Origin: Pseudomonadota bacterium
GTDB lineage: Bacteria; Pseudomonadota; Gammaproteobacteria; Steroidobacterales; Steroidobacteraceae
Reading direction: 5' to 3'
Assembly (NCBI GenBank): GCA_025355105.1
Contig: JANYAE010000018.1
Coordinates: forward strand, 1-55,639
Length of the DNA stretch: 55,639 nt
A program made the position numbers and the translations under genes. This document shows, in pieces, positions 8,229 to 16,098 of this stretch; within the stretch, counting starts at the first letter, position 1; each line of letters begins with the position of its first letter. The notes beneath the pieces were generated by a model. That model saw only the letters and a list, made by a program, of their open reading frames with translations, searched no databases and was not told the DNA's origin.

Positions 8229-10484
8229 TCAGCCGGTCAGACGCGGGAAGTCAGGGCCGAGGTCGATCTCCGCGCCGAGCGTGCCGTCGCCGGCGGCGAC
8301 CAGCTCATACAGCGACAGGTCCTGCAGCACCTCGCTGAGCGGCACCGGCTTGCCGATCGCGAAGCCCTGGCCGTAGTCGACGCCGAGGTTGGCCATGCGG
8401 ATGCGCAGGTCGTCGGTCTCGACGTACTCGGCGACGGTCGTGATCCCCATCGCCCGCGCCAGCTGCGCGACCGCCTTGACCATCGATTCGGAGCGGCCGT
8501 TCAGGATCGCGTCGCGGACGAAGCTGCCGTCGATCTTGAGCACCGACACCGGCAGGCTCTTGAGATAGGCCAGCGACGAGGCGCCGGTGCCGAAGTCGTC
8601 GAGCGCGAACTCGCAGCCGATGTTCCTGAGGCGCTGCATGAAGGCCTCGGCGCGCTCGAGGTGCGTGACTGCGGCGGTCTCGGTCAGCTCGAAGCAGATG
8701 ATGTCCGCCGGGATGCCGGACGCAGCGATCTGCGCCTCGATGAACGCGGCGCAGTCCGGGTCGCCGACCGACTGGCCGGAGAGGTTGATCGCGAAGCGCG
8801 CGATGCGGCCCTTGAGCGCCGCGGCGTGCCCGTTGAGCTCCTTGAGGGAGTTCTCGACCACCCAGCGGTCGATCGCCGGCATCAGCTGGTAGCTCTCGGC
8901 GGCCGGCAGGAACTTCGCCGGCGGCAGCAGCTCGCCTTCCTCGGTCAGCATGCGGATCAGGATCTCGAAGCGCGGCTCGGACGGGCCGGCCGACAGCGGC
9001 AGGATCGGCTGCGCGTAGAGGCGGAAGCGGTTGGTGGCGATCGCCTCGCGCAGCGTCGCGACGATCTGCACCTCGCCGTGACGGCGCACCATGCTCATGT
9101 CGTTCTTGTCGAAGGTCTCGACGCGGTCGCGGCCGTGGTCCTTGGCCGCCTTGCTGGCGATCTCGGCGATCGCGAGCGCGTGCGACAGCGGGTGCTTGGA
9201 ATTGGCGGGCAGCAGCGCGACGCCGGCGCTCAGGCTCACGCGCAGCACGCCCTCGGCGCGCTGCTGGGTGAGCTCGCCGACGCTGCTGCGGATCTCCTCG
9301 GCGGCGGTCGCCGCCGAGTCGGCGTCGGCGCCGGCGAGAAACAGCGCGAAACGGTCACCCGAGATGCGGGCGCAGAGCGCGCCCACCGGCGCCCGGCGGC
9401 GCACGATCTCGGCGACGCGGGCGATCGTCTCGTCGCCGACGTGCATGCCGAAGTTCTCGTTGATGACGTGCATCTGGTCGATGTCGAGGTAGACGACCGA
9501 GTCGATACCCGGATCAGGTCGGCTGGCGAGCAGCGTGTCGACCTGCTGCTCGAAGGAACCACGCGCCAGCAGCCCGGTCGCCGCGTCGTAGTTCGTCAGC
9601 AGGATCGAGGTGACCTTGCGCGCCAGCAGTTCGGCGAGCCGCGTGTGGCGCAGGCCGAAATCGTCGCCCTCGGCGTGATTGAACAGCGCGAGGAAGCCGA
9701 TGACCCGGTTCGACAGATGGCGCACCGGTACCGACAGGATCTTGAACGGCGGCACTTTGTCGGAGGCCGCCGCGACCTTGTTGACGATCATCGTGCGCCG
9801 CTGCAGCTGCGCCCACGTCAGCAGGTGCCGGTGGGTACGGGTGACGATGCCGGCCTCGTCGCCGCGCGTCTGGTCGCGCTGCGTGCGCACGATCGCGACC
9901 GAGCGCTCGGGAATGATCAGCGTGCCGATCGTGCAGCCGAGGTGATCGACCGCCGCCTGCACGAGCCGGCTCAGCTCGTCGGCGTCGCGCGGCGTATCGG
10001 CGCGCTCGACCGAGGCGTCGAGCAGCAGCTCGAGGTCGCGATCACGCGAGGACAGGTCGCGGGTCATCGCGCCGAGCGAGGCGCGCAGCGCGAGGTCACG
10101 CTGCAGGCACTCGAGCGCCGGCCGCAGCAGCCCGAGCACCAGCGACATCGGCCGCGCCTCGCTGCCTTCGCGAGCGAGCAGCCCGACCACCGCGAGCGGC
10201 AGCCCCTGCTCGTCGCGCATCAGGAAGGCGTAGGCGTTGGCGCCGTCGAACGCGCGGGTGCTGCCGTCGATGTCGTTCGGCGTCCGCGCCTCGCGGTCGG
10301 CCAGCAGCTCGGCGGCGAAGCGCTGCATGTCCGGGTCATCCTGGCCGCTCGCGACCCACAGCGGCGTGCCGCCCATGCCGTAGACGGCGATCGACTGGGC
10401 GCGCGGGAACAGCATCTTGATGAGCTGGCCGTAGGGGTCGAGGCTCGGCAGTGTCGTGTTGGGCGTTTGGGCGACAGCGACCAT
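8229..10484 (-). CDS. Cytoplasmic GAF-like / degenerate GGDEF / EAL cyclic-di-GMP phosphodiesterase
   Basis: 751 residues without membrane segments. The order is an N-terminal sensory part with a probable GAF domain (about residues 150-290), a GGDEF domain whose active loop reads SGDRF near residue 374 (so probably no cyclase activity), and an EAL domain from about residue 470. The EAL motif itself reads EIL, keeping the catalytic Glu. INLSGQS, FELTETA, the DDFGTG loop, LKIDGSF, AEYVE and YGQGF are also present, so phosphodiesterase activity is likely. The degenerate GGDEF may serve as a GTP sensor. It is directly upstream of the GGDEF cyclase gene. Confidence 0.88.
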   Translation of the reverse strand: MVAVAQTPNTTLPSLDPYGQLIKMLFPRAQSIAVYGMGGTPLWVASGQDDPDMQRFAAELLADREARTPNDIDGSTRAFDGANAYAFLMRDEQGLPLAVVGLLAREGSEARPMSLVLGLLRPALECLQRDLALRASLGAMTRDLSSRDRDLELLLDASVERADTPRDADELSRLVQAAVDHLGCTIGTLIIPERSVAIVRTQRDQTRGDEAGIVTRTHRHLLTWAQLQRRTMIVNKVAAASDKVPPFKILSVPVRHLSNRVIGFLALFNHAEGDDFGLRHTRLAELLARKVTSILLTNYDAATGLLARGSFEQQVDTLLASRPDPGIDSVVYLDIDQMHVINENFGMHVGDETIARVAEIVRRRAPVGALCARISGDRFALFLAGADADSAATAAEEIRSSVGELTQQRAEGVLRVSLSAGVALLPANSKHPLSHALAIAEIASKAAKDHGRDRVETFDKNDMSMVRRHGEVQIVATLREAIATNRFRLYAQPILPLSAGPSEPRFEILIRMLTEEGELLPPAKFLPAAESYQLMPAIDRWVVENSLKELNGHAAALKGRIARFAINLSGQSVGDPDCAAFIEAQIAASGIPADIICFELTETAAVTHLERAEAFMQRLRNIGCEFALDDFGTGASSLAYLKSLPVSVLKIDGSFVRDAILNGRSESMVKAVAQLARAMGITTVAEYVETDDLRIRMANLGVDYGQGFAIGKPVPLSEVLQDLSLYELVAAGDGTLGAEIDLGPDFPRLTG

Positions 10485-10647
10485 CTTCCACCTGCAACGG
10501 GATGCGCGTAAGGGCGGCGCAGTACGCCTAGTTCAGGGGAGCAAACTTGACCTAATGCGGCCGGCGAATCCTTGAGCCAATCCGCAATTCCATAGCGCGA
10601 AGCTACATCGCTGTGCGCTTCGTCACGGTCTGCCCCGGGCCCCGCGC

Positions 10648-11820
10648 TCAGGGCCGCGGCGGGCCCTTCAGCCAGGCCCGCGGATCCAGCGGCCGGGCGC
10701 CCTGGCGGATCTCGAAATACAGCTCCGGGCGACCGCCGCCCTCGGCGAAGCTCGCCGCGATGAGCTCGCCCGGGCGGACCCGATCGCCGACGGCCCGGTA
10801 GAGCTTCTCGTTGTAGCCGTACAGGCTGAGATAGCCGCCACCGTGGTCGAGGATCATCAGCAGCCCGAGCCCGGGCAGCCAGTCGGAATAGACCACGCGG
10901 CCGAAGTAGGGCGAGCGGATCTCGCCGGCGTGGTGGGTCTCGAGCAGCAGCCCCTGCCACTTGAGGCCGGCCGCGCGCGACTCGCCGAACTGCGCCAGCA
11001 GCTTGCCATGGGCAGGCCACGGCAGCCGGCCGTGGACGTCCGCGAACGGTCGGGCGCTGCCGGCGGCGAACTCCGGGCTGTCGAAATCCTCAAGCGCCGC
11101 CCTGAGGCGCGTCAGCAGGTCCTCGAGCGAGGCGGCGTTCGACTTCAGATCCTTGAGTTCGGCCGAGCGGCTCGCGATCCGGGCCTGCAGCGCGCCGAGC
11201 GCCCGTTGCCGCTCGGCGCGCGCTGCGTCGAGCGCGGTCGCTTCGTGACGTCGCTCCTCCTCGAGGGCCGCGAGGCGTGCGGTCTCGCTGGCCAGCGCCT
11301 CGTCGAGGGCCTCGAGCCGCGCGACGCGGTCGTCGATGCCGCGGATCCGGTCGGCGCGCGCCCGGCCGAGGTACGAGTAGTAGGCCAGCATCCGCCCGAG
11401 CGTCGCCGGGTCGCCGGCGTTGAGCAGCACCTTGAGCTCCTCGTCGCGGCCGCCGACGTAGGCGCTCCTGAGCTGCCCAGCCAGCGCCGCGCGCTCCGCC
11501 GCGAGCTCGCGTGCCGCGCGCTCCTGCTCGCCCTTGAGTTCGCCGTGGCGCGCATCGCTCGCCGAGCGCCGCGCCCGCACGTCCTCGAACCGCCTGCGGG
11601 CCTGCGCCAGCGCCTCGTCGGCGGTCTTGAGCTCTCTGGCCGCGCCGTCGCGGCGGGCGACGTCACCCTGCACCGCCTCGGTGACCTCCCTGATCCGGGA
11701 CCGGACCCGGCCGAGCGCCGCCTCGGTGTCCGCGGGGCTCGCGGCACCCGACCCGGCCGAGGCGAGGAGCGCGGCAAGGGCGAGGAGCGCGCCGGGCAGG
11801 CAGAAGGCAGGGCGTTTCAC
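10648..11820 (-). CDS. envC: EnvC-like murein hydrolase activator (degenerate LytM domain)
   Basis: About 390 residues: a Sec signal peptide (KRPAFCLPGALLALAALLASAGSGAA), a long charged coiled coil (about residues 35-240) and a C-terminal LytM/M23 domain. The zinc ligands of active M23 peptidases are missing (the HxH strand reads LYFEIR and the HxxxD site is absent), as in E. coli EnvC, which activates the amidases AmiA/AmiB for daughter-cell separation. The DHGGGYLSLYGYNEKL stretch is EnvC-like. I place the start at the GTG at 11820 because it begins the signal peptide; an in-frame GTG at 11850 would add ten residues. It is divergent from the rhodanese-grxC-secB genes. Confidence 0.85.
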   Translation of the reverse strand: MKRPAFCLPGALLALAALLASAGSGAASPADTEAALGRVRSRIREVTEAVQGDVARRDGAARELKTADEALAQARRRFEDVRARRSASDARHGELKGEQERAARELAAERAALAGQLRSAYVGGRDEELKVLLNAGDPATLGRMLAYYSYLGRARADRIRGIDDRVARLEALDEALASETARLAALEEERRHEATALDAARAERQRALGALQARIASRSAELKDLKSNAASLEDLLTRLRAALEDFDSPEFAAGSARPFADVHGRLPWPAHGKLLAQFGESRAAGLKWQGLLLETHHAGEIRSPYFGRVVYSDWLPGLGLLMILDHGGGYLSLYGYNEKLYRAVGDRVRPGELIAASFAEGGGRPELYFEIRQGARPLDPRAWLKGPPRP

Positions 11821-11859
11821 GGCGGCTACTCTAGCCGAGCGGAGCGGCACGTGGCCGGC

Positions 11860-11868
11860 TGCTATAAT
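11860..11868 (+). promoter_or_regulatory. Extended -10 promoter of the rhodanese-grxC-secB operon
   Basis: TGCTATAAT matches an extended -10 (TGnTATAAT) perfectly; no -35 is recognisable, as often with extended -10 promoters. It lies about 41 bases before the rhodanese ATG in the gap to the divergent envC gene. Confidence 0.6.
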
Positions 11869-11909
11869 GGCGGGCCCGCTGCCGCCCTTGGTGGCAGAAG
11901 TATCTGAAC

Positions 11910-12332
11910 ATGCAGCAGTTTTCCCAATACCTAGCCAATCATTACTGGCTCGTCGCCGCGGCGGCGGTGATGGCCGTGCTGGTGATCGTGCACGAGTTTC
12001 GCAACCGCACCGCGGCCTTCGGCTCGGTCTCGCCGACCGAGGCGGTACGGCTCGTGAACTCCGGCGCGGTGCTGATCGACATCCGCGCGCGTGAGGCCTT
12101 CGACGCCGGCCACATCAGCGGCGCCCGCAACGTGCCGGGCGCGGCGATCGCCGACGGCGCGAAGCCGCTCGAACGCTTCAAGGACAAGGCCGTGATCGCC
12201 TACTGCGACAGCGGCGTCACCGCCGGCGCCGCCGCGCGCCATCTCGGCCGGCTCGGCTTCACCAAGGCCTACAACCTGCGCGGCGGGCTCGCGGCCTGGC
12301 GCCAGGAGAACCTGCCGGTGGTGAAGGACTGA
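11910..12332 (+). CDS. Membrane-anchored rhodanese (YibN-like)
   Basis: 140 residues: one N-terminal transmembrane helix (WLVAAAAVMAVLVIV) and a rhodanese domain from about residue 40. The strand VLIDIRAREAF and the active loop YCDSGVTA carry the catalytic Cys that would hold the persulfide. The layout and position match YibN, which in gammaproteobacteria precedes grxC and secB. The sulfur acceptor is not known. Confidence 0.9.
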   Translation: MQQFSQYLANHYWLVAAAAVMAVLVIVHEFRNRTAAFGSVSPTEAVRLVNSGAVLIDIRAREAFDAGHISGARNVPGAAIADGAKPLERFKDKAVIAYCDSGVTAGAAARHLGRLGFTKAYNLRGGLAAWRQENLPVVKD

Positions 12333-12340
12333 GCTTCGCG

Positions 12341-12610
12341 TTGACCGCGCCGCCGATCACAATGTACGCGACGGGCTGGTGCCCCTATTGCTCGCGGGCG
12401 CGCGCCCTGCTGGAGCGCAAGGGCGCGAGCTGGACCGAGATCGACGTCGAGGCCGAGCCCGAGCGCCGCGCCGAGATGATCGCGCGCAGCGGCCGGCGCA
12501 CGGTGCCGCAGATTTTCATCGGTGATCGCCCGGTCGGCGGCTCGGATGAGCTGCACGAGCTCGACGAGAAAGGTGAACTCGACGCACTGCTCCACGGCAG
12601 CGGCGGCTGA
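12341..12610 (+). CDS. grxC: Glutaredoxin 3
   Basis: 89 residues with the redox motif CPYC near the N-terminus, the cis-Pro TVPQIFIGD strand and the GGSDEL glutathione-binding turn. It reduces protein disulfides using glutathione. The start is taken as TTG at 12341, eight bases after the rhodanese stop, because the ATG at 12362 would remove the first beta strand (PPITMYATG). GAAGGA lies about a dozen bases upstream. Second gene of the rhodanese-grxC-secB operon. Confidence 0.93.
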   Translation: MTAPPITMYATGWCPYCSRARALLERKGASWTEIDVEAEPERRAEMIARSGRRTVPQIFIGDRPVGGSDELHELDEKGELDALLHGSGG

Positions 12611-12694
12611 CCGGCCTCAGCGCCGGCGGCACCGGCACGATCGCACTCGCTTCGCTTTGGTATCGATCGCTTACGTACACAACAGGATTTCATC

Positions 12695-13186
12695 ATGGCA
12701 GACCAGATTCCGACCGGCACCGCGCCTGCTCCCGACCAGACCGGACAGGAGCTCGTGCTGCAGAACATCTACGTCAAGGATGCTTCGTTCGAGGCGCCGA
12801 CCGGCCCGAACATCCAGGTGACCGAGTGGAACCCGCAGTTCAACCTCAACATGAACACCACGGCCTCGATGATGGCCGAGTCGGTGCACGAGGTCGTGCT
12901 GACGATCACGCTGGAGGCCAAGGTGGCCGACAAGGTGGCCTACCTGGTCGAGGTCAAGCAGGGCGGCCTGTTCCTGATCCGCGGCTACGCCGAAGACGAC
13001 ACCCGCCGCGTGGTCGGCGCCTTCTGCCCGGGGGTGCTGTTCCCGTACGCGCGCCAGGCGGTCTCGGACCTGATCCTGCGCGGCGGCTTCCCGCCGTTCC
13101 TGCTGCCGCCGGTGAACTTCGACGGGCTGTTCCAGCAGTCGCTCGAGCAGGCCGCCCGCCAGGCGACGCAGCCCGCGGTCAACTGA
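12695..13186 (+). CDS. secB: Protein-export chaperone SecB
   Basis: 163 residues, the usual length. FVLQNIYVKDASFEAP-like (here VLQNIYVKDASFEAP), FNLNMNTTA and the closing FCPGVLFPYARQAVSDLILRG block with PPFLLPPVNFDGL are diagnostic SecB blocks. The tetramer keeps preproteins unfolded and delivers them to SecA. It lies between grxC and gpsA, the same order as in E. coli. Confidence 0.97.
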   Translation: MADQIPTGTAPAPDQTGQELVLQNIYVKDASFEAPTGPNIQVTEWNPQFNLNMNTTASMMAESVHEVVLTITLEAKVADKVAYLVEVKQGGLFLIRGYAEDDTRRVVGAFCPGVLFPYARQAVSDLILRGGFPPFLLPPVNFDGLFQQSLEQAARQATQPAVN

Positions 13187-13207
13187 CGCCTGGGCGGGGG
13201 CCCCGCG

Positions 13208-14230
13208 ATGCCTCAGACCCGCGGCGCGGCACCGATCCCGGCGCCGATCGCCGTGCTGGGAGCCGGCTCGTGGGGTACCGCGCTCGCGATCCAGTTCGCG
13301 CGCGCGGGCCGGCCGACGCTGCTGTGGGGCCGGGACCCGGCGCAGCTCGCCGCGCTCGCGGCGAGCCGCCGCAACCAGCGCTACCTTGCGGACGCTGCGT
13401 TCCCCGCCGGCCTGCACGTCGAGCCGGACTTCGCGCGCGCGGTCGGTGCCGCCCTCGACATCCTGATCGCCGTGCCGAGCCACGCGTTTCGCGACACGCT
13501 GGCCCGGCTCGCGCCGCACTGGCGCGCGGGCCAGCGGGTCGCGTGGGCCACCAAGGGCTTCGAACTCGGCTCCGGCCTGCTGCCGCACCAGGTTGCGCGC
13601 GAGGTGCTCGGCCCGCAGGTGCCGATCGCGGTGCTGTCCGGACCGACCTTCGCGCGCGAGGTCGGCGCGGGGCTGCCGACCGCGATGACGGTCGCCTCGC
13701 CGGACGAGCGCTTCGCCGCCGAGCTCGCCACCAGCCTGTCCAGCCAGAACTTCCGCGCCTATACCTCGCCTGACATCGTCGGCGTCGAGGTCGGCGGCGC
13801 CGTCAAGAACGTGCTCGCAATCGGCACCGGCATCGCCGACGGCATGGGCTTCGGCGCCAACACGCGCATCGCGCTGATCACGCGCGGGCTCGCCGAGATG
13901 ACCCGGCTCGGGCTCGCGCTCGGCGCGCGCCAGGAAACCTTCATGGGACTCGCCGCGCTCGGCGACCTCGTGCTGACCTGCACCGACGACCAGTCGCGCA
14001 ACCGCCGCTTCGGGCTCGCGATCGCCGCCGGTCGCTCGCCGGCCGAGGCGCAGCACGAGATCGGTCAGGTCGTCGAGGGCGTGCAGGCGGCGCGCGCCGT
14101 GCGCGCGGTCGCGGCGCGTGCCGGCGTCGAGATGCCGATCGCCGAACAGGTCTACGGCGTGCTGTACGAGGGCCGCGACGTGCGCGCGGCGGTGCGCGCG
14201 CTGATGGGCCGCGAGCTCAAGCGCGAATAG
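13208..14230 (+). CDS. gpsA: Glycerol-3-phosphate dehydrogenase [NAD(P)+]
   Basis: 340 residues. The N-terminal Rossmann motif is VLGAGSWGTALA. WATKGFELGSG, the LSGPTFAREVGAGLPTA block and the catalytic-Lys block GGAVKNVLAIGTGIADG are all present. It reduces dihydroxyacetone phosphate to sn-glycerol-3-phosphate for phospholipid synthesis. A GC-rich hairpin (GCGGGG/CCCCGC) lies directly before the ATG and no Shine-Dalgarno is seen, which may dampen initiation unless ribosomes arrive from secB, 21 bases upstream. Confidence 0.96.
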   Translation: MPQTRGAAPIPAPIAVLGAGSWGTALAIQFARAGRPTLLWGRDPAQLAALAASRRNQRYLADAAFPAGLHVEPDFARAVGAALDILIAVPSHAFRDTLARLAPHWRAGQRVAWATKGFELGSGLLPHQVAREVLGPQVPIAVLSGPTFAREVGAGLPTAMTVASPDERFAAELATSLSSQNFRAYTSPDIVGVEVGGAVKNVLAIGTGIADGMGFGANTRIALITRGLAEMTRLGLALGARQETFMGLAALGDLVLTCTDDQSRNRRFGLAIAAGRSPAEAQHEIGQVVEGVQAARAVRAVAARAGVEMPIAEQVYGVLYEGRDVRAAVRALMGRELKRE

Positions 14231-14241
14231 CCGTTCGCGCT
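14220..14241. terminator. Hairpin between convergent gpsA and the small membrane protein gene
   Basis: An 8-base perfect stem (AGCGCGAA / TTCGCGCT) around a 6-base loop spans both stop codons of the converging genes. It has no U-run, so if it terminates transcription it does so weakly or with help. Confidence 0.35.
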
Positions 14242-14627
14242 CAGCGGCGCCGTTGCACGCGGCGCGTCAGCCACTCACCTGCGGCGAGCACCGCGAGAAT
14301 GGCGATCGCGCTCGGCAGACGCGGCGTCGGCGGCAGGCCGAGCGAGCGCGCCAGCAGCTCGAAGGCGCCAAGCGCTGCGCCGAGCAGCGCGAGACCCCAC
14401 AGGCAGGAGCGCGGCCAGGCGAAGCCGAGCAGGCCCGCGCCGAGCGCCGACAGCGTCGCGATCCGCAGCGGCAGCGACAGCGAGGACGCCAGCGGTGACG
14501 GCGGCGTGAGCAGCAGCACGACGGCGCGCGCAATGATCAGCCAGCCGGCACCGAGGCGCAGCAAGGCCATCAGCCACGTGCCCGGCCGGCGGCGGCCCGG
14601 CCAGCGCTGGTGCGATTCCTCGCTCAC
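14241..14627 (-). CDS. Small membrane protein of unknown function
   Basis: 128 residues with about four hydrophobic helices and a basic C-terminus (RRVQRRR). I do not recognise the family. It starts with GTG in a 4-base overlap (GTGA) with the end of trmL, so it is translated with trmL from the same message. Base composition is like its neighbours. Confidence 0.6.
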   Translation of the reverse strand: MSEESHQRWPGRRRPGTWLMALLRLGAGWLIIARAVVLLLTPPSPLASSLSLPLRIATLSALGAGLLGFAWPRSCLWGLALLGAALGAFELLARSLGLPPTPRLPSAIAILAVLAAGEWLTRRVQRRR

Positions 14628-15091
14628 GGCGCGTCCATCCGGAAGCCGTTCTGGCGCCAGGCCTCGTAGATCACCAGCGCCACCGAGTTCGACAGGTTGA
14701 CGCTGCGATTGCCGGGCCGCATCGGGATGCTGACGACCGCTTCCGGCGGCAGCGTCGCGAGCACCGATGGCGGAAGCCCGGTCGTCTCGCGGCCGAACAG
14801 GAACGCGTCGCCCGGTCGGTAGCGCGGCTCGCTGTAGCCGGCGCGGCCGCCGGTCTCGACCGCGTACAGCCGTGGCGGCGCGACCTGGCGCAGGCAGGCG
14901 GCGAGGTCCGGGTAGTCCCGCACGCGGGCCATTTCGTGGTAGTCAAGGCCGGCGCGACGCACCTGCGCGTCGTCGATCGAGAAGCCGAGCGGATGCACCA
15001 GATGCAGCCGGCAACCGGTGTTGGCGGCGAGGCGGATCACGTTGCCGGTGTTCGGCGGGATCTCGGGCTCGAGCAGGATGATGTCGAACAT
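14624..15091 (-). CDS. trmL: tRNA (cytidine/uridine-34 2'-O)-methyltransferase TrmL
   Basis: 155 residues of a SPOUT (SpoU) methyltransferase in the minimal TrmL form. It opens with FDIILLEPEIPPNTGNVIRL, has the LFGRETTGLP motif and closes with IPMRPGNRSVNLSNSVAL, the S-adenosylmethionine-binding knot. It methylates the wobble ribose of tRNA-Leu isoacceptors. It is divergent from the dihydroorotate dehydrogenase gene, with only 38 bases between the start codons. Confidence 0.95.
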   Translation of the reverse strand: MFDIILLEPEIPPNTGNVIRLAANTGCRLHLVHPLGFSIDDAQVRRAGLDYHEMARVRDYPDLAACLRQVAPPRLYAVETGGRAGYSEPRYRPGDAFLFGRETTGLPPSVLATLPPEAVVSIPMRPGNRSVNLSNSVALVIYEAWRQNGFRMDAP

Positions 15092-15117
15092 GCGGCCGTG
15101 GTCCGGGGTTGGCCGGC

Positions 15118-15123
15118 TATAAT
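15118..15123 (+). promoter_or_regulatory. Perfect -10 (TATAAT) six bases before the dihydroorotate dehydrogenase start
   Basis: TATAAT ends six bases before the ATG at 15130, so transcription should start at or next to the A of the start codon. There is no Shine-Dalgarno in the interval CCTCGC. The message is predicted to be leaderless. Confidence 0.55.
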
Positions 15124-15129
15124 CCTCGC

Positions 15130-16098
15130 ATGCCCGACGTCCGTGAAGCCCTGCCTGCCTCGCTCGCGCTCAGCTTCTGCGGTCTGCCGTTCGCCTCGCC
15201 GATCGTGCTGCTCTCAGGCTGCGTCGGCTTCGGCGAGGAATACACCCGCGTCGCGGGCTTTTCGAACCGCGACTGCGGCGCCATCGTGCTCAAGGGCACG
15301 ACCCTCCGGCCGCGCCTCGGCAATCCGCCGCACCGCGTCTACGAGACGCCGATGGGCATGCTGAACGCGATCGGGCTGCAGAACCCTGGCGCGCCGCACG
15401 TCGTCGGCAAGATCCTGCCGGAACTGGACTTCGAGGAGACACGCTTCATTGCCAACGTCTCCGGCAGCACGATCGATGAATACGTTGAGGTGGTGCGCCA
15501 CTTCGACGATTCGCCGATCGACGCGATGGAGATCAACATCTCCTGTCCGAACGTCAAGGAAGGCGGCGTGCAGTTCGGCAACTACCCGGACATGAGCGCG
15601 CGCGTGGTGGCCGCCTGTCGTGCCGCGACCGCCAAGCCGCTGATCACCAAGCTTTCGCCGAACCAGACCGACATCCGCGAAAACGCCCGGCTGTGCATCG
15701 AGGCCGGCAGCAACGGCCTCGCGGTCATCAACACCGTCATGGGCATGGCGATCGACGCGCGCACGCGCCGGCCGCTGATCGGCAACATCCAGGGCGGGCT
15801 GTCGGGCCCGGCGATCAAGCCGATCGCGCTGCTCAAGGTGCACCAGGTCTACGACGTCGCCAAGCGCCACGGCGTGCCGATCATCGGCCAGGGCGGCATC
15901 GTCAGCGCCACCGATGCGCTCGAGTTCCTGATCGCCGGGGCGAGCGCCGTCGGCGTCGGCACCGCGCTCTTCTACGACCCGCACGCCTGCCGGCACATCA
16001 ACGCCGGCATCGCCGCCTACCTCGCCGAGAACGGCATGGCCAGCGTCGCGGCGCTGACCGGCACGCTCGACTGCTCGCGGCCGGCCGCCGCGCACTGA
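15130..16098 (+). CDS. pyrD: Dihydroorotate dehydrogenase, class 1 (1B-like)
   Basis: 322 residues. The catalytic base is Cys in INISCPNVKEGG, which marks class 1 enzymes and in this form the 1B subgroup. The opening GCVGFGEEYTRV and the FMN-binding IGQGGIVSATDALEFLIAGA block agree. It oxidises dihydroorotate to orotate in pyrimidine synthesis, in the cytosol. No pyrK (the electron-transfer partner of 1B enzymes) is next to it. The start was placed at MPDVREA because of the -10 six bases upstream; the seven codons before it lie over the promoter. Confidence 0.85.
   Translation: MPDVREALPASLALSFCGLPFASPIVLLSGCVGFGEEYTRVAGFSNRDCGAIVLKGTTLRPRLGNPPHRVYETPMGMLNAIGLQNPGAPHVVGKILPELDFEETRFIANVSGSTIDEYVEVVRHFDDSPIDAMEINISCPNVKEGGVQFGNYPDMSARVVAACRAATAKPLITKLSPNQTDIRENARLCIEAGSNGLAVINTVMGMAIDARTRRPLIGNIQGGLSGPAIKPIALLKVHQVYDVAKRHGVPIIGQGGIVSATDALEFLIAGASAVGVGTALFYDPHACRHINAGIAAYLAENGMASVAALTGTLDCSRPAAAH

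Noticed and set aside
8338..10511. An 857-codon plus-strand frame over the EAL protein gene
   Set aside because: It is the antisense of a protein with clear GAF/GGDEF/EAL motifs and has the Arg/Gln/Asp-rich composition of shadow frames.
10648..11820. Loss of zinc ligands in the LytM domain as a novelty
   Set aside because: EnvC proteins are known to have a degenerate LytM domain and work as amidase activators, so this is the expected state.
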